From JASJBU01 sp963790775 (GTDB lineage Bacteria > Pseudomonadota > Gammaproteobacteria > Chromatiales > Chromatiaceae), in the NCBI GenBank assembly GCA_963790775.1, contig CAWBPR010000010.1, forward strand, positions 307,662 through 371,661: 64,000 bases of DNA. The letters are read 5' to 3'. Shown here one piece after another: positions 25,445 through 34,823 of the stretch. The translations under genes were made by a program, and so were the position numbers. Position 1 is the first letter of the stretch. Each line of letters starts with the position of its first letter. The notes under the pieces are model-generated. The model had not been told where the DNA came from. It saw only the letters and a program-made list of their open reading frames with translations, and made no database searches.

Positions 25445-27742
25445 ATGAATTTATTTCTTCTTTGTTTCGTGGCCGGAACAGCCGGGTTCCAATTGTTACC
25501 CACTCTGCCTGATCCCTATTGGATAGGCTTGGCCATACTGATTCCTGTTTGCTGGTCATGGAGCAAACTGCGCGTTCTGGCGGCATTGTTGGCCGGTGTT
25601 TGCTGGTCGTTCGCCTTTGCCAGCCTCCATTTTTCTGCGCACCTGCCCATAGATTCAGAAGGCAAGGATCTGATTTTGACGGGTAGCATCAGCTCAATTC
25701 CCACAGTAAAGGCAACTGTCACCCGCTTCGAGATGGATGTGTTGAGTCTCAGGTCCATGGACGAGGCGATATCCGGTCCGGACAAGATCCGTGTCAGTTG
25801 GTACAGGGCACAAGCGCATCTCAAACCAGGACAAGTGTGGCGTTTGAAGGTGCGTCTCAAACGGCCCAGGGGGTTTCAGAATCCAGGTGGCCTGGACTAT
25901 GAGCGTTGGCTTTTTACACATGGAATCCAGGCGACCGGATATGTGAGGCCCTGGGAGGGCAACCAGCTTGCAGACCTGGCTTATCAGGGTGGCTGGCTTG
26001 ACAGGACGAGGCAGTATGTGGGTGAAGAAATAGACCTCCGGCTGGCTGACAAGCGTGCAGCTGCTCTGGTCAAAGCCCTGGCGATTGGTGATCGTAGCAG
26101 TATGTCCGCAGAAGATTGGCAGGTATTTGCGAATACGGGCACCTCGCATCTGGTCGCGATTTCCGGCCTGCACATCGGCATGGTGGCAGGCCTGGCGTTT
26201 TTTTTGGGCCAATGGTTCTGGAGACGTTCAGAGTGGTTGATGCTGAAGCTGGCCGCTATCCGGGCTGCCGCCTGGATGGCGCTCGGTACTGCCTTCGTCT
26301 ATGCGGCACTCGCAGGATTTTCCCTGCCCACCCAGCGAGCCCTGATCATGCTCTCACTCGGGCTGGGCGCGCTGCTGTTCGGGCGTACACTCTCTATCAG
26401 TCGCTCGCTTGCTCTGGCGCTTTTCGGTGTGGTGCTGGTTGATCCATTTGCAACCTTCAGCGCAGGTTTCTGGCTCTCGTTCGGCGCTGTTGCGGCGATT
26501 TTACTGGCGGTGGGTGGCCGTATGCGTCCACGCAAAGGCTGGCGCAACTGGGGCCGCATTCAATGGGTAGTTGCGCTTGGGCTTGCTCCTTTGCTGTTCA
26601 TTCTTTTCAATCAGGTCTCGTTGATTTCACCGCTGGTCAATCTGCTTCTGGTGCCATGGTTCAGTCTGCTGCTGGTGCCGCTGGTGCTGATCTCTGTGGC
26701 AACGATGAGTTTAACTCCGGTCAGTGACTTGCTGTTTGAAATACTGGGCTCGCTCGCCCGTGAAACCCTGGAATTACTCGACAGGCTCTCTCAGTTGCCT
26801 TTCGCGTTGCTATACAGGCCGGAACTTCCTACATGGATCTGGCTGGCAGCCATCACCGGCGTTGTCGTGCTGCTGATGCCGAGGGGAGTTCCTGGTCGGG
26901 TGCTGGGATTACTGCTGATTACCCCAATCCTGGTTTATCAACCCCAGCGGCAAAACCATGGTTCACTCCTTTTCACCCTGCTGGATGTAGGGCAGGGGCT
27001 CTCCTGTGTGGTGGAAACCGCAGAACATCTGCTGGTCTATGATACCGGACCGGCTCATCCATCCGGCTTCAATACCGCTGATGCTGTGCTCATCCCCTAT
27101 CTGCTGAGTCGGGGAATCGATAAAATCGACCAGCTGGTGATCAGTAACGGCGACAGAGACCATGCGGGTGGAGTCGAGAACCTGCTCAGAGCGATGGATG
27201 TGAAGCAGCTGATGGCCGGCGAACCCCTGGTTATTGGCGCCGTGGATCAGTGCCAGATGGGTGCAGGTTGGGAATGGGATGGGGTGTACTTTGAAATCCT
27301 GCATCCGCATGCCGAGGACAATTTTGCCTCAGCAAACAATACCTCATGTGTTCTGAAGATCACCGCTGATGCTGGATCAATACTGATTGCCGGCGATGTT
27401 GAACGCGATGCTGAGCAGGCGCTTGTTGAGCGCCATGCTGGATTGTTGCATGCGGATATCCTGGTGGCGCCTCATCACGGCTCGAAGACTTCATCAACTG
27501 AATCCTTTGCTGCCCATGTTGACCCAAGTTATGTCCTGTTTTCGACCGGTTACCGGAATCGCTTTGGTTTTCCGCACCCGTCGGTAGTTGAACGCTGGCG
27601 TCAGTCAGGGTCTAATCTGCTGAATACGGCTGAGACCGGTGCGGTGCAATTCCAATTGGATACGGACAGCCCGCTCAGCGAGCCACTGCTATATAGGAAA
27701 AATCATCCACATCTATGGTCATACGCTCAATTCGCAGAATGA
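25445..27742 (+). CDS. comEC: ComEC/Rec2 DNA-uptake channel protein
   Basis: 765 residues: N-terminal helices and an OB-like domain (DUF4131, about 30-190), the ComEC competence domain with GTSHLVAISGLHIGMVAGL and FSAGFWLSFGAVAAILL, and a C-terminal metallo-beta-lactamase domain (LLDVGQGLSCVVET, GDRDHAGG, APHHGSKTSS). It is predicted to carry single-stranded DNA across the inner membrane. The MBL domain keeps its histidines, as in ComEC proteins proposed to degrade one strand. No other competence gene is in view. Confidence 0.92.
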   Translation: MNLFLLCFVAGTAGFQLLPTLPDPYWIGLAILIPVCWSWSKLRVLAALLAGVCWSFAFASLHFSAHLPIDSEGKDLILTGSISSIPTVKATVTRFEMDVLSLRSMDEAISGPDKIRVSWYRAQAHLKPGQVWRLKVRLKRPRGFQNPGGLDYERWLFTHGIQATGYVRPWEGNQLADLAYQGGWLDRTRQYVGEEIDLRLADKRAAALVKALAIGDRSSMSAEDWQVFANTGTSHLVAISGLHIGMVAGLAFFLGQWFWRRSEWLMLKLAAIRAAAWMALGTAFVYAALAGFSLPTQRALIMLSLGLGALLFGRTLSISRSLALALFGVVLVDPFATFSAGFWLSFGAVAAILLAVGGRMRPRKGWRNWGRIQWVVALGLAPLLFILFNQVSLISPLVNLLLVPWFSLLLVPLVLISVATMSLTPVSDLLFEILGSLARETLELLDRLSQLPFALLYRPELPTWIWLAAITGVVVLLMPRGVPGRVLGLLLITPILVYQPQRQNHGSLLFTLLDVGQGLSCVVETAEHLLVYDTGPAHPSGFNTADAVLIPYLLSRGIDKIDQLVISNGDRDHAGGVENLLRAMDVKQLMAGEPLVIGAVDQCQMGAGWEWDGVYFEILHPHAEDNFASANNTSCVLKITADAGSILIAGDVERDAEQALVERHAGLLHADILVAPHHGSKTSSTESFAAHVDPSYVLFSTGYRNRFGFPHPSVVERWRQSGSNLLNTAETGAVQFQLDTDSPLSEPLLYRKNHPHLWSYAQFAE

Positions 27743-27831
27743 TTGACCCGCTTCACTTCCAGTCCGAGTGTTGCTTAAAGTATGATTGAGCTGCACTGCA
27801 ATTCATTTTCATCTCAAGAGGTTTCTGCTTA

Positions 27832-28452
27832 GTGTTTGAGTTAGTCAAAGCTGGTGGGTGGCTGATGTGGCCGATTATCGCCTGTTCCGTGGTGTCACTG
27901 GCCATTGTATTGGAACGTTTTTGGACATTGCGCCGGAGTCGGGTGATGCCCAGTTATTTGTTGCGGCAGATCTGGCAGTTGCACAAGGACGGCCAGCTTG
28001 GAATGGCCGATCTGGGAAAACTCAAGGCGAGCTCCCCGTTAGGCCGCATCCTGGCTGCAGGCCTGGTCAACCGTGAACACTCCAAAGAAGTAATGAAGGA
28101 GTCGATCGAGGAGGTCGGTCGTCAGGTCGTGCATGAGCTGGAGAGCTACCTGAACACCTTGGGCACCATTGCTTCGATCTCCCCCCTGCTGGGTCTGCTC
28201 GGAACCGTGATCGGTATGATCAAGGTTTTCAGCGTGATCGTGACAGCTGGAGTCGGTGATCCGGCGGTGCTTGCGGGAGGTATATCCGAGGCGTTGATAA
28301 CCACGGCAGCCGGTCTTTCCGTCGCCATACCGACGCTGATGTTTCACCGCTATTTCATGGGACTGGTGGATAAACTGGTGCTTGGCATGGAGGAGCAGGC
28401 GCTTAAACTGATCGAAGTGATTCATGGAGAAAGAGAGCAGGTGATGGAGTGA
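27832..28452 (+). CDS. exbB: ExbB/TolQ-family proton channel subunit
   Basis: 206 residues with three membrane helices in the ExbB/MotA/TolQ pattern: helix 1 near the N-terminus (GGWLMWPIIACSVVSLAIVLERFW) and helices 2 and 3 around SISPLLGLLGTVIGMIKVF and SEALITTAAGLSVAIPTLMF. It uses the proton gradient with ExbD. The start is GTG 27832. It forms an operon exbB-exbD-lpxK-(trm112-like)-kdsB, a common gammaproteobacterial order; no tonB or tolA is adjacent. Confidence 0.9.
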   Translation: MFELVKAGGWLMWPIIACSVVSLAIVLERFWTLRRSRVMPSYLLRQIWQLHKDGQLGMADLGKLKASSPLGRILAAGLVNREHSKEVMKESIEEVGRQVVHELESYLNTLGTIASISPLLGLLGTVIGMIKVFSVIVTAGVGDPAVLAGGISEALITTAAGLSVAIPTLMFHRYFMGLVDKLVLGMEEQALKLIEVIHGEREQVME

Positions 28453-28456
28453 GCCG

Positions 28457-28873
28457 GTGAATATTCGTCCTCGCCGCAGACGTTCTATCGGTGTTGATAT
28501 CACACCGTTGATTGATGTGGTGTTTCTGCTGCTGATTTTTTTTATGGTCTCGACCACCTTTGAACGTGAGACGCAAATCACCATCGAACTGCCTGAAGCT
28601 ACCGGTGAAAAGCTGGAAAAGGCGCCAAAGGAACTCGAAATCACAATAGATAGGCATGGTGTCTTCTATGTCAACAAGCTGGAGGTCATCAATACCCGTG
28701 TCGACACCCTGAAAATTGCGATTCGCAAAGCGGTGGGTGAAAAACGCGATATTCCGTTGCTCATCAATGCAGACGCCAAAACACCACACCAATCGGTGAT
28801 GACAGTGATGGATGCCGCCAGCCAGCTGGGTCTGCTGCATATGACCTTTACCGCTCAACAACCCGAAGAGTAA
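28457..28873 (+). CDS. exbD: ExbD/TolR-family proton channel subunit
   Basis: 138 residues: a short cytoplasmic start, one membrane helix (about 15-34) with the essential aspartate in TPLIDVVFLLLIFFMVSTTF, and a periplasmic domain. Translation starts at GTG 28457, 4 bases after the exbB stop. It is the partner of ExbB in energising an outer-membrane process. Confidence 0.91.
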   Translation: MNIRPRRRRSIGVDITPLIDVVFLLLIFFMVSTTFERETQITIELPEATGEKLEKAPKELEITIDRHGVFYVNKLEVINTRVDTLKIAIRKAVGEKRDIPLLINADAKTPHQSVMTVMDAASQLGLLHMTFTAQQPEE

Positions 28874-28886
28874 CAGGCAATCCTTC

Positions 28887-29870
28887 TTGAATCGCATTGA
28901 ACAGAGCTGGAATGGCCGGGGTCTGATTACCCTGTTGTTGCTGCCGCTGTCAGCCCTCTATTGTGTACTGGTGGCACTGAGACGCGGTTGTTACAGATTG
29001 GGTATCTTGAGATCGGGTAAATTGCCTGTGCCGGTGATAGTGGTCGGCAACATTTCAGTTGGCGGCACCGGTAAGACGCCGGTCGTGGTCTGGCTGGCCC
29101 ACTGGTTGCTCAACAAGGGTTTCTCTCCGGGGATCGTTACCCGCGGTTATGGCGGAAAATCCGCGCAATGGCCCCGGCAGGTTGAGGCGGCTACCCAGGC
29201 ATCGGAGGTGGGTGATGAATCGGTGCTGATCCATCGGCGAACTGCCTGCCCGGTTTACGCGGGCCCTGACAGATTGAAAACAGGGCAGCGATTATTGTCA
29301 GAACAGGATTGCGATATCATCATCTCGGATGATGGTCTGCAGCACTACGCCTTGGACAGGGATCTCGAACTCGCCGTGATTGATGGGGAGCGCCGTTTTG
29401 GAAACGGTCTCTGCCTGCCGGCCGGTCCGCTCAGAGAGGGAAAAAAGCGCCTGCGGACGGTCGATATGATTCTCGCCAATGGCGATGCGCAACAGGGTGA
29501 GCATCCTTTCCGGGTATATGGCGCCCAGGCGTTCTCTGTAAGGAATAGCTGTGAATCCAGGCCATTGAGCGCATTTACGGGAAAGAATGTCGAAGCGCTT
29601 GCAGGAATCGGCAATCCGGAGCGTTTTTTTAGCATGCTGGAGTCTATCGGCGTTAAGATATCGCGGCACGCCTTTCCCGATCATCATCCCTTCACCCCGG
29701 GGGACCTCGAACCCTTCAGGGGCCAGACGGTGCTGATGACCGAGAAGGATGCGGTTAAGTGTGAAGCATTTGCCGGTGAAGATGTCTGGTTCGTTCCGGC
29801 TGAGGCAATGTTTAATGAAAATTTCACCCAACAGCTAGCGCTGTTAATCGACAGGCTGATTCATGGATAA
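28887..29870 (+). CDS. lpxK: Tetraacyldisaccharide 4'-kinase LpxK
   Basis: 327 residues: N-terminal membrane-associated helix, P-loop GNISVGGTGKTPVVV, and the conserved blocks GIVTRGYGG and IISDDGLQHYALDRDLELAVID. LpxK phosphorylates the lipid A precursor at the 4' position. The only reasonable start is TTG 28887, since no ATG or GTG precedes the conserved region. Its 3' end overlaps the next gene by 8 bases. Confidence 0.92.
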   Translation: MNRIEQSWNGRGLITLLLLPLSALYCVLVALRRGCYRLGILRSGKLPVPVIVVGNISVGGTGKTPVVVWLAHWLLNKGFSPGIVTRGYGGKSAQWPRQVEAATQASEVGDESVLIHRRTACPVYAGPDRLKTGQRLLSEQDCDIIISDDGLQHYALDRDLELAVIDGERRFGNGLCLPAGPLREGKKRLRTVDMILANGDAQQGEHPFRVYGAQAFSVRNSCESRPLSAFTGKNVEALAGIGNPERFFSMLESIGVKISRHAFPDHHPFTPGDLEPFRGQTVLMTEKDAVKCEAFAGEDVWFVPAEAMFNENFTQQLALLIDRLIHG

Positions 29871-30051
29871 AAACTTACTCGATATTTTGGTTTGCCCTCT
29901 GTGCAAGTCCGAACTCTATTACGACAAAAAGGCGTCTGAACTGATTTGCCGGGCCGATCGGCTGGCATTCCCGATACGTGACGATATCCCCGTGATGCTG
30001 CAGGATGAGGCGCGTGAATTGGCGGCGGACGAAGAAGTACCGCAACGCTGA
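29863..30051 (+). CDS. ycaR: Trm112/YcaR-family zinc-binding protein
   Basis: 62 residues beginning MDKNLLDILVCPLCKSEL, the family signature, followed by ELICRADRLAFPIRDDIPVML. Only the first cysteine pair (CPLC) and one further Cys are present, as in many bacterial Trm112-like proteins that have lost zinc ligands. It sits between lpxK and kdsB, the usual place. The exact role is unknown. The stop overlaps the kdsB start by one base. Confidence 0.88.
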   Translation: MDKNLLDILVCPLCKSELYYDKKASELICRADRLAFPIRDDIPVMLQDEARELAADEEVPQR

Positions 30052-30809
30052 TGGAATTCAAGGTCGTAATTCCCGCCCGTTATGCTTCGGTCAGGCTTCC
30101 CGGCAAACCGCTGCTGAAGATTGCCGGAAAACCGATGATCGAACATGTCCATGCCCGCGCCCTGGAGAGTGGGGCAAGCGAGGTGGTGATTGCCACGGAT
30201 GATGGTCGTATTGCGGATGTGGCGAAAGGTTTTCAGGCGCGGGTCTGCATGACCAGTGAAACCCACCGCAGCGGCTCAGACAGGATCGCGGAAGTTGTGG
30301 ACAAGATGGCCTGGGGAAAGAATACCATCGTGGTCAATCTTCAGGGGGATGAGCCATCCATGCCGCCCGTGCTGATCAATCAGGTTGCCTCCGACATGGC
30401 GGCGCATGAGGCAGCAGGGGTTACCACACTGTCGGCACCGATCCTGGATAAGGCGCTGCTGTTCGACCCCCATGTGGTCAAGGTAGTGACCGATGTCAAT
30501 GGTTATGCCCTCTACTTCAGCCGGGCCCCGATTCCCTGGCACCGTGACGAGTTTATCGATCGTGAGCGGCCGTTACCGCAAGGAACGGGGTTTGCCCGGC
30601 ATATTGGTCTGTACGCCTATCGCGCCGGTTATCTGAAACAGTTCGTCGCATGGGAGCATGCCCCTATCGAGCGCGCCGAATCCCTCGAGCAACTCCGTGT
30701 GCTGTGGCATGGCGGTAAAATCCATGTCAGTCAGGCTCAGGTGGAACCTGGGCATGGCGTGGACACGGAAGGCGATCTCAAGCGAGTGGAAGCACATCTG
30801 GCAGGTTGA
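30051..30809 (+). CDS. kdsB: 3-deoxy-manno-octulosonate cytidylyltransferase KdsB
   Basis: 252 residues with the nucleotidyltransferase signature VVIPARYASVRLPGKPL, the VVNLQGDEP motif that binds metal and CTP, and FSRAPIPWHRD. It makes CMP-Kdo for lipopolysaccharide. It starts at ATG 30051 in a TGATG overlap with the preceding gene. Length is standard. Confidence 0.95.
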   Translation: MEFKVVIPARYASVRLPGKPLLKIAGKPMIEHVHARALESGASEVVIATDDGRIADVAKGFQARVCMTSETHRSGSDRIAEVVDKMAWGKNTIVVNLQGDEPSMPPVLINQVASDMAAHEAAGVTTLSAPILDKALLFDPHVVKVVTDVNGYALYFSRAPIPWHRDEFIDRERPLPQGTGFARHIGLYAYRAGYLKQFVAWEHAPIERAESLEQLRVLWHGGKIHVSQAQVEPGHGVDTEGDLKRVEAHLAG

Positions 30810-30823
30810 ACAGGAAGAGAGTT

Positions 30824-31297
30824 ATGGTACGGGTATTGTTTGTCTGCATGGGTAACATCTGCCGTTCACCGACCGCCCAGGGCGTGTTCAGGGGTATGGT
30901 CGAGAAACAGGGTCTCAGCCATCTGATCGAGACCGATTCAGCCGGCACCATCGACTACCACATCGGGAATGCCCCTGACCGGCGTGCCCGTGAAACCGCT
31001 GTCAAACGTGGTCTGGACATCTCTGATCTGCGGGCGCGGCAAGCGCTGGCGGAAGACTTTCTGGAGTTCGACTATGTGCTCGCCATGGACCGGGACAACT
31101 ACGCTGATCTGCGTGCGCTATGTCCTGCAGGTCATGAGGAAAAGCTGCATCTGTTTCTCGACTTCGCTCCGCACCTCGAACTGCAGGAGGTGCCCGATCC
31201 ATACTATGGCGGGCCTGCCGGCTTTGAACGCGTCTATGACATGGTGGAGGAGGCCGCGACGGGCCTGCTGAACAAGATCAAGGAATGCGATCTCTAG
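30824..31297 (+). CDS. Low-molecular-weight protein-tyrosine phosphatase
   Basis: 157 residues from ATG 30824 (MVRVLFVCMGNICRSPTAQ), preceded by GGAAGAGAG. The catalytic P-loop CMGNICRS and the acid motif DPYYGG are both intact. The family dephosphorylates tyrosine in capsule or stress regulators, or arsenate-like substrates; nothing nearby identifies a target. It is the last gene of the lpxK-kdsB cluster and converges on rne. Confidence 0.9.
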   Translation: MVRVLFVCMGNICRSPTAQGVFRGMVEKQGLSHLIETDSAGTIDYHIGNAPDRRARETAVKRGLDISDLRARQALAEDFLEFDYVLAMDRDNYADLRALCPAGHEEKLHLFLDFAPHLELQEVPDPYYGGPAGFERVYDMVEEAATGLLNKIKECDL

Positions 31298-31305
31298 ATC
31301 CCGGC

Positions 31306-31339
31306 AACCCTGCAGCCTGATCTGTCAGGCTGCGGGGTT
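31306..31339. terminator. Convergent hairpin between phosphatase and rne
   Basis: AACCCTGCAGCCTGA pairs with TCAGGCTGCGGGGTT (one mismatch) around TCTG. It is a 15-bp stem placed between two converging genes and lacks a strong U-tract either way. Confidence 0.6.
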
Positions 31340-31343
31340 AACA

Positions 31344-34300
31344 TCAATCGCTGCTGTCAGATTCTGAGGCAGCTGGACTTTTGGTTTCAGTTTTAGTGGT
31401 GGCAACCTCCCCGGGGTTGCTGCTTGCAGGCGGTTTACCGGGAGCCTCAGTTGCTGTCTCCGCCTTCATCGATTGGACACTCTCATCCTTCAAAAACGTT
31501 GTGGTCTTCTTAGTCGTTCTGGCCGCCTTCTTGGCTGGAGGCGGTTTTGACTGACTCGAGCTGTCTGGGACTGCCTTCTGTCTTGGTGTGTCAGCTGGTG
31601 TTGGCACTACCTCTCCTTTGACTGCGTACTGCTTGACATCAGTCGCGGCAGTTTTCTTTGTCTCGATCTGCTGCAAGCGAGGCTTTTTCGCAGGCTCCTC
31701 CTTAGTTTTGGGAGCTGCGCTGCTCGGAATGCTGTCCTGCGGCTTGCCAGCTTTCGTCTCAGCAGGTTTGCTGACCGCAATGGACTCTGCCCTGTCTGTC
31801 TGCGGTTGGGGTGCTCTCTTGGTTTCCACAGGAGCGGCTGGTTTAGAGGGAGCTGGAGAGTCGCTGGATGCGGCTGTCTCGGTTTGTGGTTTAGGTACCT
31901 TTGCCGGAATTTCCGAACTCGCAGGTTTGGCTGCAGACTGGGCGCCGGACGCTGTGGGCTTCACGGCTTGTGGTTTAGGTTTTGTTTCAGAAGCTGCCGG
32001 ACTGGCAGGTTTTGCCGCTGGTTGAGCGTCAACCCTGCCGTTTTCGGGGTTCGGTATCGTTTTATTTTTTGAAATCTCCGGACTGGCAGGTTTTGCCGCT
32101 GGTCGAGCGTCAACCGCTGCCGTTTTCGGGGCCTGCGGTATCGGTTTGTTTACTGAAATCTCCGGACTGGCAGGTTTTGCCGCTGGTTGAGCGTCAACCG
32201 CTGCCGTTTTCGGGGCTTGCGGTATTGGTTTGCTTTCTGAAATCTCCGGACTGGCAGGTTTTGCCGCTGGTTGAGCGTCAACCGCTGCCGTTTTCGGGGC
32301 TTGCGGTATCGGTTTGTTTTCTGAAATCTCCGGACTGGCAGGTTTTGCCGCTGGTTGAGCGTCAACCGCTGCCGTTTTCGGGGCCTGCGGTATCGGTTTG
32401 TTTTCTGAAATCTCCGGACTGGAAGGTTTTGTTGTTGGTGTTGACGCCGCCGGTTCGCCTCCCGTCTTCTGCGCTGCTGGATGGGTTTCTTTTGCTGCCA
32501 CAGCCGTTGCTTTAGGCGCCTTATCGGCATCGCTGCGGGCGGGCTTAGGCGCAGGGCGTTCTCCCTGGCTGCTGCCGCCGGCTTGGGTTGATGTCTTTTC
32601 AGGCTGCCCTGATTGGGGACTGGGTTGAGGTGTGGAGGTTACGGGCTTGTCTGAGGCAGACTCCGTGCTTGCCCGTGGTTCTTTTTCAACCTTGAAGTTG
32701 ATCTCTTTTGGCCGTTGATCTGTGGTCTCTGCGGAATCCTGTGACTGTTCGGCAGCGACCGGTTTTCTACGGCGTCCCCCACGGCGTCCCCGTCTTGAAC
32801 TGCTGCGTGCGCCTTTTGGCTTTGGCACCTCACCTGACCCAGCTTCAGGCCTCTGCTGGGCTTCCTGTGTGGCTTCCTTTACGGCTGTGGTTTGCTCACT
32901 TGCCGAAGCGGGTTGTTTATTCTGAGGGGGCCGCTGCTGTTTCTCCGGTTGATTGTCTCGTTCTTCTCTGCGTGCCGGCTGGGGACGGCCGCCACGTCTG
33001 TTACCGGCGGGTGAATTCCTACGCTCCTGACTCTGTTGGCGGGGTTGAGAGGGGCGAGACCGAGGCTTGCTCTCAGGCTCCTGCTTCTCCTCAACCTTGA
33101 CTTGTTCCGCTTCCTGCGTGCGATGAGAAAAAATACTGGTGAAAATCTTCTTTAAAAAACCGCTTTCATGCGGCTCTTTCTTCGGTTCGGGTATCGGGGC
33201 TCGCTGTGGCGCCGGATTGGTTTGCTCGATGGTTTTGACTGCGGGCTGCTCACTCTTGGGTTGTTCCGAGCGGGCAAAATTAGGTGTCTCATCCGGCCTT
33301 TCAGTCGCCATCTTGTAGCTGAGATTGTCATCTGCTTTATCCGCAGGCATATCGCTGGCGCGGACTCTTTCAAGTTTGTAGTTGGGTGTTTCCAGGTGTG
33401 TATTGGGAACCAGGATGACACTGATCGACTGGCGTTTTTCTATGTCGTGGATGCCCTGCCGCTTCTCATTCAGCAGGAAGGTTGCGACATCCACCGGGAG
33501 CTGGGCGACGATGCGGCCGGTGTTTTCCTTCATTGCCTCTTCTTCGATAATCCGCAGTACCGACAAGGCGAGGGATTCCACGCCGCGCACTGTGCCATGG
33601 CCATTGCAGCGCGGGCAGACCAGTTCACTGGCCTCTCCCAGGGATGGGCGGAGGCGCTGGCGGGACATCTCCAGCAGTCCAAAGCGCGAAATGCGGCCCA
33701 CCTGCACCCGGGCGCGGTCTTGTCTGAGGGCGTCTTTCAGACGGTTTTCCACCTCTCGCTGATTGCGGGACGGGGTCATGTCGATGAAATCGATGACAAA
33801 CAGCCCCCCTAGATCCCGTAAGCGGAGTTGTCTGGCGATCTCATCGGAGGCTTCCAGATTGGTGTTCAAAGCCGTCTCTTCGATATCGGCCCCCTTGGTT
33901 GCGCGGGAGGAGTTGATATCGATCGAGGTCAGTGCCTCGGTGTGGTCAATGACGATGGCACCGCCGGAAGGCAGCCGGACTTCACGCTGGAAAGCCGACT
34001 CGATCTGGCTTTCGATCTGATAGCGGCTGAAGAGGGGTACTTCATCCTTGTAATCCCGCAGTTTCTTGCTGTACTGGGGCATGACCTGGGAGATGAAACG
34101 CTGTGCCTGGGCAAAGACTTCTGGGTCATCTATCACGATCTCGCCGATATCGGTGCGTAAATAGTCCCGAATCGAGCGAATGATGACATTGCTTTCCTGA
34201 TAGATCAGAAATGGTGCGGTTTTCTCGGCTGAGTTTTCAATGGCTTGCCAGAGCTGAATCAGGTAGTCCAGGTCCCACTGCAGCTCTTCGGCATTTTTCC

Positions 34301-34823
34301 CGACACCCGCAGTACGCACGATCAATCCCATGTTCTCCGGGATGGTCAACTCGCTCATGGCCTCCCGAAGCTCAGTGCGGTCCTGGCCTTCGATGCGCCG
34401 GGATACGCCGCCAGCTCGTGGGTTGTTCGGCATCAGCACCAGATAACGGCCCGCCAGGGAAATGAACGTAGTCAGTGCGGCGCCTTTGTTGCCGCGCTCT
34501 TCCTTCTCCACCTGAACGATGATCTCCTGGCCCTCTTTGACGGCGTCCTGAATATTGACGCGTCCGGAGGACTGCTTGGAACTGTCTGAAAAATAGTTGC
34601 GGGAGATCTCCTTCAGGGGCAGGAAGCCGTGTCTATCGGAGCCGTAATCGACAAATGCCGCCTCAAGGCTCGGTTCTACCCGGGTGATGCGGCCTTTGTA
34701 GATGTTGGCTTTTTTCTGTTCCCGGCCGGGAACTTCGATATCAAGATTGAAAAGTTTTTGCCCATCGACAATGGCAACACGCAACTCTTCTGGTTGAGTT
34801 GCGTTGATCAACATACGCTTCAT
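31344..34823 (-). CDS. rne: Ribonuclease E with a long Pro/Ala-rich scaffold tail
   Basis: 1159 residues. The catalytic half (1 to about 510) holds the S1 domain, the 5' sensor region, DNase I-like motif VIDFIDMTPSRNQREVE and the Zn-link VCPRCNGHGTVRG. The tail (about 510-1159) is basic then Pro/Ala/Lys-rich and contains arginine-rich segments (SRRGRRGGRRRKP) typical of RNA binding. Residues about 800-945 are a 28-residue tandem array. RNase E starts most mRNA decay and processes rRNA and tRNA; the tail scaffolds the degradosome. Tail length is at the upper end for the family. A leader of more than 500 bases precedes the ATG. Confidence 0.94.
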   Translation of the reverse strand: MKRMLINATQPEELRVAIVDGQKLFNLDIEVPGREQKKANIYKGRITRVEPSLEAAFVDYGSDRHGFLPLKEISRNYFSDSSKQSSGRVNIQDAVKEGQEIIVQVEKEERGNKGAALTTFISLAGRYLVLMPNNPRAGGVSRRIEGQDRTELREAMSELTIPENMGLIVRTAGVGKNAEELQWDLDYLIQLWQAIENSAEKTAPFLIYQESNVIIRSIRDYLRTDIGEIVIDDPEVFAQAQRFISQVMPQYSKKLRDYKDEVPLFSRYQIESQIESAFQREVRLPSGGAIVIDHTEALTSIDINSSRATKGADIEETALNTNLEASDEIARQLRLRDLGGLFVIDFIDMTPSRNQREVENRLKDALRQDRARVQVGRISRFGLLEMSRQRLRPSLGEASELVCPRCNGHGTVRGVESLALSVLRIIEEEAMKENTGRIVAQLPVDVATFLLNEKRQGIHDIEKRQSISVILVPNTHLETPNYKLERVRASDMPADKADDNLSYKMATERPDETPNFARSEQPKSEQPAVKTIEQTNPAPQRAPIPEPKKEPHESGFLKKIFTSIFSHRTQEAEQVKVEEKQEPESKPRSRPSQPRQQSQERRNSPAGNRRGGRPQPARREERDNQPEKQQRPPQNKQPASASEQTTAVKEATQEAQQRPEAGSGEVPKPKGARSSSRRGRRGGRRRKPVAAEQSQDSAETTDQRPKEINFKVEKEPRASTESASDKPVTSTPQPSPQSGQPEKTSTQAGGSSQGERPAPKPARSDADKAPKATAVAAKETHPAAQKTGGEPAASTPTTKPSSPEISENKPIPQAPKTAAVDAQPAAKPASPEISENKPIPQAPKTAAVDAQPAAKPASPEISESKPIPQAPKTAAVDAQPAAKPASPEISVNKPIPQAPKTAAVDARPAAKPASPEISKNKTIPNPENGRVDAQPAAKPASPAASETKPKPQAVKPTASGAQSAAKPASSEIPAKVPKPQTETAASSDSPAPSKPAAPVETKRAPQPQTDRAESIAVSKPAETKAGKPQDSIPSSAAPKTKEEPAKKPRLQQIETKKTAATDVKQYAVKGEVVPTPADTPRQKAVPDSSSQSKPPPAKKAARTTKKTTTFLKDESVQSMKAETATEAPGKPPASSNPGEVATTKTETKSPAASESDSSD
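31990..32430 (-). repeat. 84-bp tandem repeat array inside rne
   Basis: Units begin at 32071, 32155, 32239, 32323 and 32407 (on the plus strand, GAAATCTCCGGACTGG), each exactly 84 bases and nearly identical, with a preceding 81-base unit from 31990. Each encodes a 28-residue block centred on EISENKPIPQAPKTAA. The 81-base unit has lost single bases that shift the frame and then restore it. Confidence 0.92.

Noticed and set aside
31990..32430. CRISPR-like regular spacing
   Set aside because: Units are contiguous with no distinct spacers and encode RNase E; there are no cas genes.
31982..32515. Repetitive plus-strand frame across the rne repeat array
   Set aside because: Its repeats simply mirror the 84-bp array of rne, and the minus-strand frame is conserved RNase E.
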